A program made the position numbers and the translations under genes. A stretch of DNA of 64,000 nt from Chryseobacterium viscerum (GTDB taxonomy: Bacteria > Bacteroidota > Bacteroidia > Flavobacteriales > Weeksellaceae), in assembly GCF_002899945.2 (NCBI RefSeq), contig NZ_PPEG02000010.1:186001-250000 (forward strand). Direction: 5' to 3'. Positions 8,676 to 16,693 of this stretch are shown one piece after another. The notes under the pieces were generated by a model. It was given only the letters and a program-made list of their open reading frames with translations, was not told the origin of the DNA and made no database searches. Numbering within the stretch: position 1 is the first letter of the stretch; each line of letters starts with the position of its first letter.

Positions 8676-10478
8676 ATGAAAAGGTTTCTTTTATTATTCG
8701 TTATCTGTTTTCTTGTACACTCATGTGCAAGAGTAGGATCTCCTGTCGGAGGGCCTAAAGATACTCTGGCACCCAAGTTTTTAAGCGCAAACATTGATAC
8801 CACAAGAATTAATGTTAAAAAAGATATTCACGAACTCCGTCTGGATTTTGATGAGTATGTGACATTGAAGGATATCAACAAAAATCTGATTATTTCGCCA
8901 CCTATTAAAAATATAACAAGGATTCTTCCTTCCAATATTGCCAATAAGTTTGTCCTGATCCAATGGACAGATACCCTTCAGGCCAATACGACTTATAATT
9001 TCAATTTCGGAAATTCAATTGTAGATAATAACGAGTCGAATATATTGAGGTATTTCAATTTTGCTTTTTCTACAGGAGATAAACTGGATGATCTTTATAT
9101 CAGCGGTGAGGTAAGAGATGCATTCGATATCAAAAAGAAGACGACAACAACAACTGAAAATAAGCTGGTAGTTGGATTGTATCAGGTAAAAGATACGATG
9201 GATTATAAGAAAAAGCCTTATTATATCACCAAGGTAGATGATGACGGATATTATGAATTAAACTATCTGACCCCTGGAAAGTATAAGATTATAGCTTTTG
9301 ATGATGAGAACGGGAATTCTATGTATGATCCCGGAAAAGAAAAGGTTGGATTTCAGAAAGATCCTGTAGATATTGAAAAGTCTATTTCTGGGTTAAACTT
9401 AAAGGTATATCCTTCCAAAAAGCCTGTGAAATATTCAGAGATGAAAGAAATTGCAGGAGGTATTTTAATGACATTTGAAGGCCATCCGGATGAAGTAAAA
9501 GTTCAGTCGTTAAATGAAAAGTTAAAGGATATCAAAATAATGCACAATCCAAAATCTGATTCTGTGAGAATATGGTTTGATGCAGTAAAAGATGATGTGG
9601 GGCAAACAGCCAACGAAAAACTTACATTTACTCATAATAAAGGGATAAAAAAAGACAGTGCCTACAGCGTTTCTTTATTTTACAAATACAATAAGAAAAA
9701 TGCGATGGATGTCTTTAGTGATAACGATGGAACTTCATTGGCTCCAAAGGCAGACTTAAAAATTGCATCAAACTATATCGTAGATAAAATTGATCCCTCA
9801 AAATGGACATTAAAGATTAAAGGTGACAGCTTAACAACGTTACCATTCACTGCTAAAATTTCAGAAACTAACCCTTACCAGATCCATGTTCAATCGGATT
9901 TTGTGATGGGGAAAAGCTATGAACTTACTGTTCCTAAGGAAACCGTATCTTCATTCTACGCAAAAAATACCCAATCAAAACGTTTCGATTTTGATATTGC
10001 TAAAGCAGATCAGTTTGGAAGTGTTGAATTCTCTATTCAGAATGCTCCGGCTACCAGTTACTGGATCCAGCTGGTAGATTCTTCCGATAAAATAGCCTAT
10101 CAGAAATACTTAAAAGGAGATAATGTAAAGTTTGATATTCTGAAGCCGGGAGAATACATTGTAAGAATACTGGTAGATAACAATGAAAACAAATATTGGG
10201 ATGAAGCCGATTTTGCGAATGATATTTTCGCTGAAGATGCGTATATTTTCTATAAAAAATTAATCGTCAGAGGATTGTGGGAAACAAGAGAAAATTGGGA
10301 TTTGAAGGATACCAGAACCCTTGATAGTCCTAAATCAACAGCAGCAGCTCCGGCGGTACCAGCTTCAACCTCTACTTCAGTATCTGAAACCCCGCTGCCT
10401 GCTACAAATACAGCAACGAAACAACCGCTGAAAAAAGAATTTAAATCCGGTAATGCCGTTTTAACTCCGGCAAAGTAA
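8676..10478 (+). CDS. Ig-like (SbsA/Big_5-type) domain lipoprotein
   Basis: A frame opens at 8640, but the ATG at 8676 gives a lipoprotein signal MKRFLLLFVICFLVHSCARV with Cys17 in the lipobox, so I use that (600 residues). The segment GGPKDTLAPKFLSANIDTT followed by LRLDFDEYVTLKDINKNLII matches the Ig-like domain found at the start of many Bacteroidota surface lipoproteins. The middle (GYYELNYLTPGKYKIIAFDD) looks like a carboxypeptidase-regulatory beta-sandwich. The C terminus is a low-complexity Ala/Pro/Thr tail. Function unknown. It is probably co-transcribed with the haem-binding gene, nine bases away. Confidence 0.75.
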   Translation: MKRFLLLFVICFLVHSCARVGSPVGGPKDTLAPKFLSANIDTTRINVKKDIHELRLDFDEYVTLKDINKNLIISPPIKNITRILPSNIANKFVLIQWTDTLQANTTYNFNFGNSIVDNNESNILRYFNFAFSTGDKLDDLYISGEVRDAFDIKKKTTTTTENKLVVGLYQVKDTMDYKKKPYYITKVDDDGYYELNYLTPGKYKIIAFDDENGNSMYDPGKEKVGFQKDPVDIEKSISGLNLKVYPSKKPVKYSEMKEIAGGILMTFEGHPDEVKVQSLNEKLKDIKIMHNPKSDSVRIWFDAVKDDVGQTANEKLTFTHNKGIKKDSAYSVSLFYKYNKKNAMDVFSDNDGTSLAPKADLKIASNYIVDKIDPSKWTLKIKGDSLTTLPFTAKISETNPYQIHVQSDFVMGKSYELTVPKETVSSFYAKNTQSKRFDFDIAKADQFGSVEFSIQNAPATSYWIQLVDSSDKIAYQKYLKGDNVKFDILKPGEYIVRILVDNNENKYWDEADFANDIFAEDAYIFYKKLIVRGLWETRENWDLKDTRTLDSPKSTAAAPAVPASTSTSVSETPLPATNTATKQPLKKEFKSGNAVLTPAK

Positions 10479-10487
10479 GCAGAAAAG

Positions 10488-10940
10488 ATGGCTAAGAAAA
10501 TCATATTTTGGATATTGGTGGGCTTTGCCCTTATTCAGTTCTTTCCTATTGACAGGACTAATCAGCCTGTTGATTCTGTCAAGAACTTTGTTGAGGCAAA
10601 GAAAACCCCCGAAAAAATCAGAACACTGCTTAAAAACGCATGCTATGACTGTCATTCCAATGAAACAGTCTATCCGAAATATGCTTTTATTGCGCCCGTG
10701 TCATGGTCTGTAAAAAGCCATGTGAATGAAGGCCGAGAGCATATTAATTTTTCCACCTGGGAAACGTATAATAAGGATTTAAAGGAGAGTATGCTTACGA
10801 AGGTTGTTCAGACTATCCAAAACAAGACAATGCCAATGCCGGGATATATTGTCTATCATAAAGAAGCCAACCTTTCAGAGGCAGAAAGAACATTGCTGAT
10901 TCAGTATTTTGAAGAAATGCTGAAGACTAAAGCTTATTAG
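10488..10940 (+). CDS. Haem-binding domain protein with one CxxCH
   Basis: The 150-residue protein has an N-terminal membrane anchor (residues 4-20) and a single c-type haem motif CYDCH at residues 52-56 followed by NETVYPKYAFIAPVSWSVKSH, which is the pattern of the Haem_bd family. Haem would be attached covalently in the periplasm. The Met-rich segment TMPMPGYIVYH could supply the distal ligand. It lies nine bases after the Ig-like lipoprotein gene. The electron-transfer partner is unknown. Confidence 0.82.
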   Translation: MAKKIIFWILVGFALIQFFPIDRTNQPVDSVKNFVEAKKTPEKIRTLLKNACYDCHSNETVYPKYAFIAPVSWSVKSHVNEGREHINFSTWETYNKDLKESMLTKVVQTIQNKTMPMPGYIVYHKEANLSEAERTLLIQYFEEMLKTKAY

Positions 10941-11010
10941 TTCTCAAAAATAAGAGCTGAGAGAATTCCTGCCGCTTTATTCTTCTATTGAATTTAAAAT
11001 AAATAAAAAA

Positions 11011-11082
11011 CTCTCGCAGATTTTGCAAATCAGGCAGATGATGTATTGTTACAATCTGCTCAATTTGCAAAATCTACGAGAG
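11011..11082. terminator. Large inverted repeat between convergent genes, probable bidirectional terminator
   Basis: CTCTCGCAGATTTTGCAAAT (11011-11030) is complementary to ATTTGCAAAATCTACGAGAG (11063-11082) at 19 of 20 positions, with a nested GCAGAT/ATCTGC stem (11034-11039, 11054-11059). It fills most of the gap between a plus-strand and a minus-strand gene end. Confidence 0.65.
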
Positions 11083-11097
11083 AATATATTACAAAAA

Positions 11098-11610
11098 TTA
11101 TTTCTTTAAATACCTCTCAAAAAATCTCTTCTGAGAATCAAAAGCAATATCTTCAAGATTCAGATCCTGTAAAGGGATCCAAACCGCTTCTGAGATCTCA
11201 GTAAGTTCAAGATTTACCTCAAACTTTTCCGAAACAGTATACTCATAAAAGAGATCGATTGTATTGTAGTCAATTTCTTTGTATTCATAAATATTCGGGA
11301 GGCTGGTAAGGTATTTCAGTTTTGAAATATCAATATCAAGCTGAAGTTCTTCAAAAAGTTCTCTTTTACAGGTTTCTTCTGCACTTTCTTTAGGGTCAAC
11401 AAATCCTCCGGCAAGATCAAGTTTCCCCTTCTTAGGGTCTCTGCTTCTTCGGGTAAGATAGATTTCGTCACCACATCTGATGACAACCGCTACAGCGCCT
11501 GCCACGTTATTATACAGGGTAAAACCACATTCCGGACAGGTCCATTTTTTTTCGCCATCCCAATGTAGAGTCTCTTTGCCACAGCTTGGACAATATTTCA
11601 ATAGTTTCAT
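11098..11610 (-). CDS. Nudix hydrolase with N-terminal zinc ribbon
   Basis: The 170-residue protein begins with a zinc ribbon (Cys7, Cys10, Cys25, Cys28) and then a Nudix domain. The Nudix box is complete: Gly69, Glu75, Arg83-Glu84 and Glu87-Glu88 in GGFVDPKESAEETCKRELFE. Such proteins hydrolyse nucleoside diphosphates linked to another moiety. The zinc ribbon recalls NADH pyrophosphatase (NudC), but the protein is shorter and lacks the NudC N-terminal domain, so the substrate is open. Its start overlaps the xerD stop by four bases, suggesting translational coupling. Confidence 0.88.
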   Translation of the reverse strand: MKLLKYCPSCGKETLHWDGEKKWTCPECGFTLYNNVAGAVAVVIRCGDEIYLTRRSRDPKKGKLDLAGGFVDPKESAEETCKRELFEELQLDIDISKLKYLTSLPNIYEYKEIDYNTIDLFYEYTVSEKFEVNLELTEISEAVWIPLQDLNLEDIAFDSQKRFFERYLKK

Positions 11611-12521
11611 TGAGCAATATTAATATTTCTCGGGTGATAACTTAAAATAACATCCCTTAATTCTTCTGTTTTCAGATGCGTATAGATTTCCGTTGTGGTA
11701 ATACTGGAGTGTCCCAGCATTTCCTGAATATAACGCAAATCTGCCCCATTCTGTAATAAATGAGTGGCAAAAGAATGTCTGAAGGTGTGTGGAGATATTT
11801 TTTTGTTAACCCCAGCTTTATCTGTAAGTTCTTTGATAATAAGAAATACGATTACTCTGGACATCGATGTTCCACGGCTGTTCAAAAACAGTGTGTCTTC
11901 ATATTTCTTATTGATTTTACCTTTTGAACGTACCTCCTTGATATAATTTTCAAGCAAATCAGCAGTATAATCGGCTAAAGGAACAAAACGGGTTTTGTTT
12001 CCTTTTCCGTGTACCTTGATGTATTGCTCTTTAAAGTTGATATTGGAGATCTTCAGATCAATCAGTTCAGAAACACGAAGTCCGCATCCATATAGAACCT
12101 CTATAATGGAGTGGTTTCTTTTTCCGAGATCAGTATTCATCTCAATAGCAGCAATAATCTTGTTGATATCAGTAAGGCTTAAGGTATCAGGTAGATATAG
12201 TCCCAATTTAGGACCTTCAAGTAGCGTTGCAGGGTTGTCTTCTCGATACTCATCCTCTAGCAGAAATTTGAAAAATGCTTTGATGGAAGATATCCATCTT
12301 GCTTGTGATCTCTCACTGAATTTCTGTTTGGAAAGATTGAAAATGTATTCCTGCAGGTTCTCGTAACCGATAGAATCTGGACCGACGTTTGCCAGATCTT
12401 CTTCTGCGTAATCTTTTAATTTCTTAATGTCCCGAACATAGGCGTCGAGTGTGTTTTCTGAAAAATTTCTTTCGAAACGAAGAAATATTTCAAAATCTTT
12501 GATCTTTTCATCCCAAGTCAT
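11607..12521 (-). CDS. xerD: Tyrosine recombinase XerD
   Basis: The 304-residue protein has the N-terminal SAM-like DNA-binding domain (residues 1-90) and the catalytic domain with Arg149, Lys173, His245, Arg248, His271 and nucleophile Tyr280 all in place (GLRVSEL, HGKGNK, HTFRHSFATHLL, LGHSSITTTEIYTH). This is the standard chromosome-dimer-resolving recombinase, not a phage integrase: there is no att site, tRNA or phage gene nearby. XerC versus XerD cannot be proven from one copy, but length and sequence fit XerD. Confidence 0.9.
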   Translation of the reverse strand: MTWDEKIKDFEIFLRFERNFSENTLDAYVRDIKKLKDYAEEDLANVGPDSIGYENLQEYIFNLSKQKFSERSQARWISSIKAFFKFLLEDEYREDNPATLLEGPKLGLYLPDTLSLTDINKIIAAIEMNTDLGKRNHSIIEVLYGCGLRVSELIDLKISNINFKEQYIKVHGKGNKTRFVPLADYTADLLENYIKEVRSKGKINKKYEDTLFLNSRGTSMSRVIVFLIIKELTDKAGVNKKISPHTFRHSFATHLLQNGADLRYIQEMLGHSSITTTEIYTHLKTEELRDVILSYHPRNINIAQ

Positions 12522-12527
12522 TTGTGC

Positions 12528-12950
12528 TTATTTTTTTAGTTCACAGTCAGATATTTGTTCTATTTCAATGTTATGGTTTCTCAGGAACGATATTCCATCG
12601 TCATCCGAATACTCATTTATATACACCAGTCTCGAAATTCCTGCCTGCAGAATGAGTTTACTACATTCTTTGCAGGGAGACAGCGTCAGATATAACGTTG
12701 CCCCTTTTGCAGATTGAGTAGAAGCAGCCAGCTTTAATATAGCGTTCGCTTCAGCATGCAATACGTACCAGTGTGTTCTCCCTTCTCCATCTTCACAGCA
12801 GTTTTCGAATCCCGAAGGAGTCCCGTTGTAACCATCTGAAATAATCATCCTATCTTTTACGATAAGAGCTCCCACCTGTTTTCTCTTACAGTAGGAGAGT
12901 TTTGCCCATTCCTGAGCCATTTTTAGATAAGCTTTATCAAACTTATTCAT
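12528..12950 (-). CDS. dCMP deaminase family protein (ComEB-like)
   Basis: The 140-residue zinc deaminase has the H-A-E motif at residues 65-67 (His65 zinc ligand, Glu67 proton shuttle) and the PCxxC motif at 92-96 (SPCKECSK). The upstream segment VGALIVKDRMIISDGYNGTP is characteristic of deoxycytidylate deaminases, which make dUMP for thymidylate synthesis. It is the first gene of the run with xerD, six bases away, and the Nudix gene. Confidence 0.9.
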   Translation of the reverse strand: MNKFDKAYLKMAQEWAKLSYCKRKQVGALIVKDRMIISDGYNGTPSGFENCCEDGEGRTHWYVLHAEANAILKLAASTQSAKGATLYLTLSPCKECSKLILQAGISRLVYINEYSDDDGISFLRNHNIEIEQISDCELKK

Positions 12951-13002
12951 ACCGCAGCATTGTTTTTTTTCGAAATAATTTGGATTAAAATCTTTTGAAA
13001 GA

Positions 13003-13770
13003 TTAAAAGTTAGGCTTTCTCTTCTCTAGAAACGCAGTAACTCCTTCTTTCTTATCTTCCATTTCAAAAAGTTCTCCGAAATATTTGATTTCAGTTTCAA
13101 AACCTTTATCCGTATCAGATAAATTTACGGCATTTATAGCCTTAGATATTGCCATAGGTGAATTGTGGGCAATGGTGTTCGCTAATTCTTTCGTTTTAGT
13201 TAATAATTCTTCGATAGGATATACTTCGTTTACCAGTCCGATTTCCTTTGCTTTTTGAGCAGGAATCATTTTGGCAGAGAAGATCATTTCGTTGGCAATA
13301 CCTTTTCCGACAAGCTTTGGAAGCCTTTGTGTTCCTCCATATCCCGGAATTAATCCAAGAGTTACTTCAGGAAGCCCTAGTCTGGCGTTTTCCGATGCAT
13401 ATCTGATGTGGCATGCCATGGCAAGCTCTAAACCTCCCCCTAATGCAAATCCGTTTACGGCTGCAATGACAGGTTTGGACATGTTTTCAATTTTATTGAA
13501 CAATATATTTTGTCCGTTTCTCGCTAATTCTTCAGCTTTTTCCTGTCCGAAATCACTGAATTCCTTAATGTCAGCTCCGGCAACGAAGGATTTTTCTCCA
13601 CTTCCGGTAAGAATAATTACCCTGCAGGAAGTATCAGCATTAAGCTCATCCATTGCGGCACTGATTTCCTGAATTGTTTTTGCATTCAAAGCATTTAAAC
13701 TTTCAGGTCTATTTATGGTAATAATAGATAATTTATCTTCTTTTTTTAATAATATATTTTCGTAACTCAT
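13003..13770 (-). CDS. Enoyl-CoA hydratase (crotonase family)
   Basis: The 255-residue crotonase-fold enzyme keeps both catalytic glutamates, Glu115 (GGGLELAMAC) and Glu135 (LPEVTLGLIPGYGGTQRL), 20 residues apart as in the rat liver enzyme. The oxyanion-hole segments are AGADIKEF and FALGGG. It should hydrate trans-2-enoyl-CoA in fatty acid degradation or a related pathway. It stands 52 bases upstream of the deaminase gene on the same strand. Confidence 0.9.
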   Translation of the reverse strand: MSYENILLKKEDKLSIITINRPESLNALNAKTIQEISAAMDELNADTSCRVIILTGSGEKSFVAGADIKEFSDFGQEKAEELARNGQNILFNKIENMSKPVIAAVNGFALGGGLELAMACHIRYASENARLGLPEVTLGLIPGYGGTQRLPKLVGKGIANEMIFSAKMIPAQKAKEIGLVNEVYPIEELLTKTKELANTIAHNSPMAISKAINAVNLSDTDKGFETEIKYFGELFEMEDKKEGVTAFLEKRKPNF

Positions 13771-13816
13771 TTTTCCACTTTAAAATATCATCCTTTGCAA
13801 ATTATGAATTTTTTAC

Positions 13817-13856
13817 AAAAAAAAGGAAAAAATCTTATTTTTTTTTCCTTTTTTTT
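13817..13856 (-). terminator. Terminator-like A/T hairpin downstream of catalase
   Basis: A-rich AAAAAAAAGGAAAAAA (13817-13832) pairs with a T-rich strand containing the matching CC (13838-13856) around TCTTA. It would end the minus-strand catalase transcript. The stem is AT-only apart from two G-C pairs. Confidence 0.5.
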
Positions 13857-13875
13857 AATTTATTGTTCAATATGA

Positions 13876-15363
13876 TTATTTGGAATGATTCATCATATTT
13901 GCATCAATATTGACATTTAGTTGAGAAGCTACTTTCATGCCAAGCTCAATATTGGCACGGAAAAAGTGACATAATTGTCGGTTAATGATCTCATCTTTTT
14001 TAGGTCCGCTGATTCCCTTCATACTCCCTATGATATTTTTGATCAGATGGTCTCTGTCTTCTGCATTCATTGCTTTTGAATAAAGAAGTCCCGGCTGAGT
14101 ATAATGATCACTGTCGTTATCATTTCTGTTATAGCTTGCAACATGAGCACTATCCAGCTCATATTCGTAGTTTTTATAATCGGAATCCGCTTGGATGTCA
14201 TCAAAGCTGTTGGGGTGGTAATTAGGTTTATCCTGATAATGGCTCGAGTCTGCCATATAACCATCTCTCTGGTAATTGTTGACTTCAAAAGGACATCTGT
14301 TTACCTCCAGCTGATGTGAGTTCACTCCAACTCTGTATCGGTGTGCATCAGGATAAGAGAACAATCTTCCCTGCAGCATTTTGTCCGGTGAGAAGCTGAT
14401 TCCATTAATCAGGCTGCTTGGTGAGAAAGTAGATTGCTCCACATGGGCAAAATAATTAACAGGAACTTCATTAAGCTCCATTTCTCCTACTTCGATCAAA
14501 GGGAAATCATCATGGAACCATACTTTTGTTACGTCAAAAGGATTCCATCTGAAATCTTTTGCCTGCTCCTCGGTCATTACCTGGATGTATAAGGTCCATT
14601 TTGGGAAATCTCCATTTTCAATAGCATTGCAAAGATCTTCCTGTGCAAAGTCCGGATTTTCACCCGCCATTTTCCCTGCCTCTTCATCTGTGAAATTTTT
14701 TACTCCCTGTTTTGTTTTGAAGTGGAATTTCACCCATACTCTTTCATTTTTATCATTGATCATAGAGAAAGTATGAGATCCGAAGCCATGCATATGTCGG
14801 TATCCGTAAGGGGTACCTCTGTCTGACATTAATATAAGGACCTGATGAAGAGATTCAGGATTTAAACTCCAGAAATCCCACATCATGGTGGCGCTTTTCA
14901 AATTGGTTTTTGGAAGTCTTTTCTGAGTGTGGATAAAGTCCGGGAATTTTTTTGCATCCTTAATAAAGAATACCGGCGTATTATTTCCTACAAGATCCCA
15001 GTTTCCATCTTCTGTATAAAATTTTAAGGCAAATCCTCTTGGGTCTCTTGCGGTATCTGCGCTTCCTTTTTCTCCTCCTACAGTAGAAAATCGGGCAAAC
15101 ATTCTGCATGAGTTTCCAACTTGTGAGAACAGTTTTGCTTTCGTATACTGGCTGATATCATGAGTTACGGTAAAGGTTCCGTATGCTCCGCTTCCTTTGG
15201 CATGCACAATCCTTTCAGGAATTCTTTCCCTAACGAAATGGGCAAGATTTTCCTGAAGAATAAAATCTTGCAGCAATACCGGGCCTCTTGGTCCTACCGT
15301 CTGTGAATCCTGATGTTCAAAATAAGGCGTGCCGTTACTTAACGTTAATTTTTTAGAATCCAT
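13876..15363 (-). CDS. katA: Haem catalase
   Basis: The frame is open to a TTG at 15408, but the ATG at 15363 gives the usual N terminus MDSKKLTLSNGTPYFEHQDS, so I take it (495 residues, small-subunit catalase size). Catalytic His54 is in RIVHAKGSGAYG and Asn127 in WDLVGNNTPVFF. The proximal haem Tyr lies in RLFSYPDAHR. It converts hydrogen peroxide to water and oxygen. It is divergent from an OxyR gene, across an intergenic region with outward promoters sharing a palindrome, so peroxide induction is likely. Confidence 0.95.
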   Translation of the reverse strand: MDSKKLTLSNGTPYFEHQDSQTVGPRGPVLLQDFILQENLAHFVRERIPERIVHAKGSGAYGTFTVTHDISQYTKAKLFSQVGNSCRMFARFSTVGGEKGSADTARDPRGFALKFYTEDGNWDLVGNNTPVFFIKDAKKFPDFIHTQKRLPKTNLKSATMMWDFWSLNPESLHQVLILMSDRGTPYGYRHMHGFGSHTFSMINDKNERVWVKFHFKTKQGVKNFTDEEAGKMAGENPDFAQEDLCNAIENGDFPKWTLYIQVMTEEQAKDFRWNPFDVTKVWFHDDFPLIEVGEMELNEVPVNYFAHVEQSTFSPSSLINGISFSPDKMLQGRLFSYPDAHRYRVGVNSHQLEVNRCPFEVNNYQRDGYMADSSHYQDKPNYHPNSFDDIQADSDYKNYEYELDSAHVASYNRNDNDSDHYTQPGLLYSKAMNAEDRDHLIKNIIGSMKGISGPKKDEIINRQLCHFFRANIELGMKVASQLNVNIDANMMNHSK

Positions 15364-15427
15364 ATCATTGATGATTTGTATAAATGTTTTTTGTTTTTCT
15401 AAATCCAAGTGTAAAGGTAATGAATGT

Positions 15428-15477
15428 CAAATTTACTTGAATTTTTAATTGCTAATAGCAAAAACGTTATATCTTTG
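15428..15477. promoter_or_regulatory. Divergent katA/oxyR promoters with shared palindrome
   Basis: The perfect palindrome TTGCTAATAGCAA (15449-15461) contains a TTG at each outer end. To the right, TTG (15449-15451) is 18 bases from TATCTTTG (15470-15477), a consensus promoter for oxyR. To the left on the minus strand, TTG (15461-15459) is 23 bases from TAAATTTG (15435-15428), a promoter for katA. The palindrome has the dyad form expected of a LysR-type operator, so OxyR binding here would touch both -33 elements. Confidence 0.7.
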
Positions 15478-15497
15478 TAATAGATAATATTAATCAA

Positions 15498-16448
15498 ATG
15501 AACATTCAGCAACTGGAGTATCTTATCGCTGTTGATAAGTATAAACATTTTGGTAAAGCAGCTCAGGCGTGTTTTATTACCCAACCTACGTTAAGTGCCA
15601 TGATACAGAAATTTGAGGATGAACTGGATGTGAAGGTTTTCGACAGGACTACCCACCCGATTCGTACTACAGATGTAGGGCTGCAGATTATTGACCAGGC
15701 TAAGGTTATTATAGAATCTGTCAATGAGCTGAAAAACAAAGCAAACCTTTTGAATAATATTCTGGGAGGAACCATCAACCTGGGAATCATTCCTACTGTT
15801 TCATCTTTTATTCTGCCTACGGAAATCTTCAAATTCCTTGAGGACAATCCAAAGATTCAGATGAATGTAAAAGAAATGACTACTGATAATATTATTAAAG
15901 CTTTGAAAGCCGGAGAACTTGATGCGGGAATTATCTCTACTCCTTATGATACAGCAGATGAGTTTTATCAGGATTTCTTATTCAATGAAGAACTGATGAT
16001 CTACAGTTCCAATACTGAAGCCAACAAAAAGAATTCTTATATCATCCCTGAAGATCTGAATGTAGAAAAGGTATGGCTCCTTGAAGAAGGAAACTGTCTT
16101 AGAAATCAGTTTGAAAATATCTGTCATCTGAAAGAAAATACGCTGAAACCTAAAAATTTAGACTTCTTAGCTTCCAATATCCAGACTTTGGTCCATATGG
16201 TAGATAAAGTAGGAGGGATCAGTATACTGCCGGAACTTGCTTTAAGTCAACTTTCTGAAGAGCAGAAGAAAAATGTATTCAGATTTAAAAAGCCTTTCCC
16301 ATATAGAGAGATCAGTATTATTTACTACAAACCTACTTTTAAGCAAAAAATTATTGATGAATTGTCACATTCTATCAAAACTGCTTTGGAACTTAAGCTG
16401 AATTATCATGCAAGTCCTAAAGAATTTGTAAGCATAAAGCCTCAGTAG
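15498..16448 (+). CDS. oxyR: OxyR-type LysR-family peroxide regulator
   Basis: The 316-residue protein has a LysR helix-turn-helix at the N terminus (FGKAAQACFITQPTLSAMIQ, residues 18-37) and a periplasmic-binding-type regulatory domain. The redox motif GNCLRNQFENIC carries Cys200 and Cys209, nine residues apart exactly as Cys199 and Cys208 of E. coli OxyR. It should sense hydrogen peroxide by disulfide formation and activate the divergent catalase gene. The start ATG at 15498 is 20 bases after its -7 box. Confidence 0.93.
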   Translation: MNIQQLEYLIAVDKYKHFGKAAQACFITQPTLSAMIQKFEDELDVKVFDRTTHPIRTTDVGLQIIDQAKVIIESVNELKNKANLLNNILGGTINLGIIPTVSSFILPTEIFKFLEDNPKIQMNVKEMTTDNIIKALKAGELDAGIISTPYDTADEFYQDFLFNEELMIYSSNTEANKKNSYIIPEDLNVEKVWLLEEGNCLRNQFENICHLKENTLKPKNLDFLASNIQTLVHMVDKVGGISILPELALSQLSEEQKKNVFRFKKPFPYREISIIYYKPTFKQKIIDELSHSIKTALELKLNYHASPKEFVSIKPQ

Positions 16449-16513
16449 TAGAAATGCTTTAAAGTGATAGAAATCATTAATTTAAATAATATCATAATTA
16501 ATAAACAAAATTT

Positions 16514-16544
16514 TTGAGTATTACGAAAATAGTACTTAACTTTG
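16514..16544 (+). promoter_or_regulatory. metK promoter
   Basis: TTG (16514-16516), a 20-base spacer and TAACTTTG (16537-16544) match the Bacteroidota consensus TTG-N17-23-TAnnTTTG. The transcript would begin just before the aptamer at 16557. Confidence 0.7.
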
Positions 16545-16556
16545 CTGACGTTTATT

Positions 16557-16608
16557 ACGAGGAAAAATTTGACCTGATTGCAACCTCTATAAAAAAATGC
16601 TAAAACAG
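16557..16608 (+). promoter_or_regulatory. SAM-II-like riboswitch upstream of metK
   Basis: The segment matches the SAM-II (metA motif) aptamer. Stem P1 is GAGG (16559-16562) with CCTC (16584-16587). The loop reads ATTTGACCTGATTGCAA, close to the conserved SAM-II loop, and the 3' strand carries GCTAAAA (16599-16605). A pseudoknot pairing is possible between CTG (16574-16576) and CAG (16606-16608). It lies at the predicted 5' end of the metK transcript, and SAM is the product of MetK, so feedback control makes sense. I identified it by eye, without a covariance model. Confidence 0.75.
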
Positions 16609-16693
16609 TATAGTATTCTTTTTTCTGGGCAATTTTATTTCATATTTTTCTACAAAATTATTTTTTTTAAATCTTTAAAAACAAAAGAATTAT

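Noticed and set aside
11607..12521. Tyrosine recombinase considered as integrase of a mobile element
   Set aside because: It has XerD length and residues, sits in a housekeeping gene run, and there is no att site, tRNA or phage gene nearby.
15364..15408. Extended catalase N terminus from a TTG at 15408
   Set aside because: It would add 15 residues not typical of catalases and move the start closer to the promoter; the ATG at 15363 is better.
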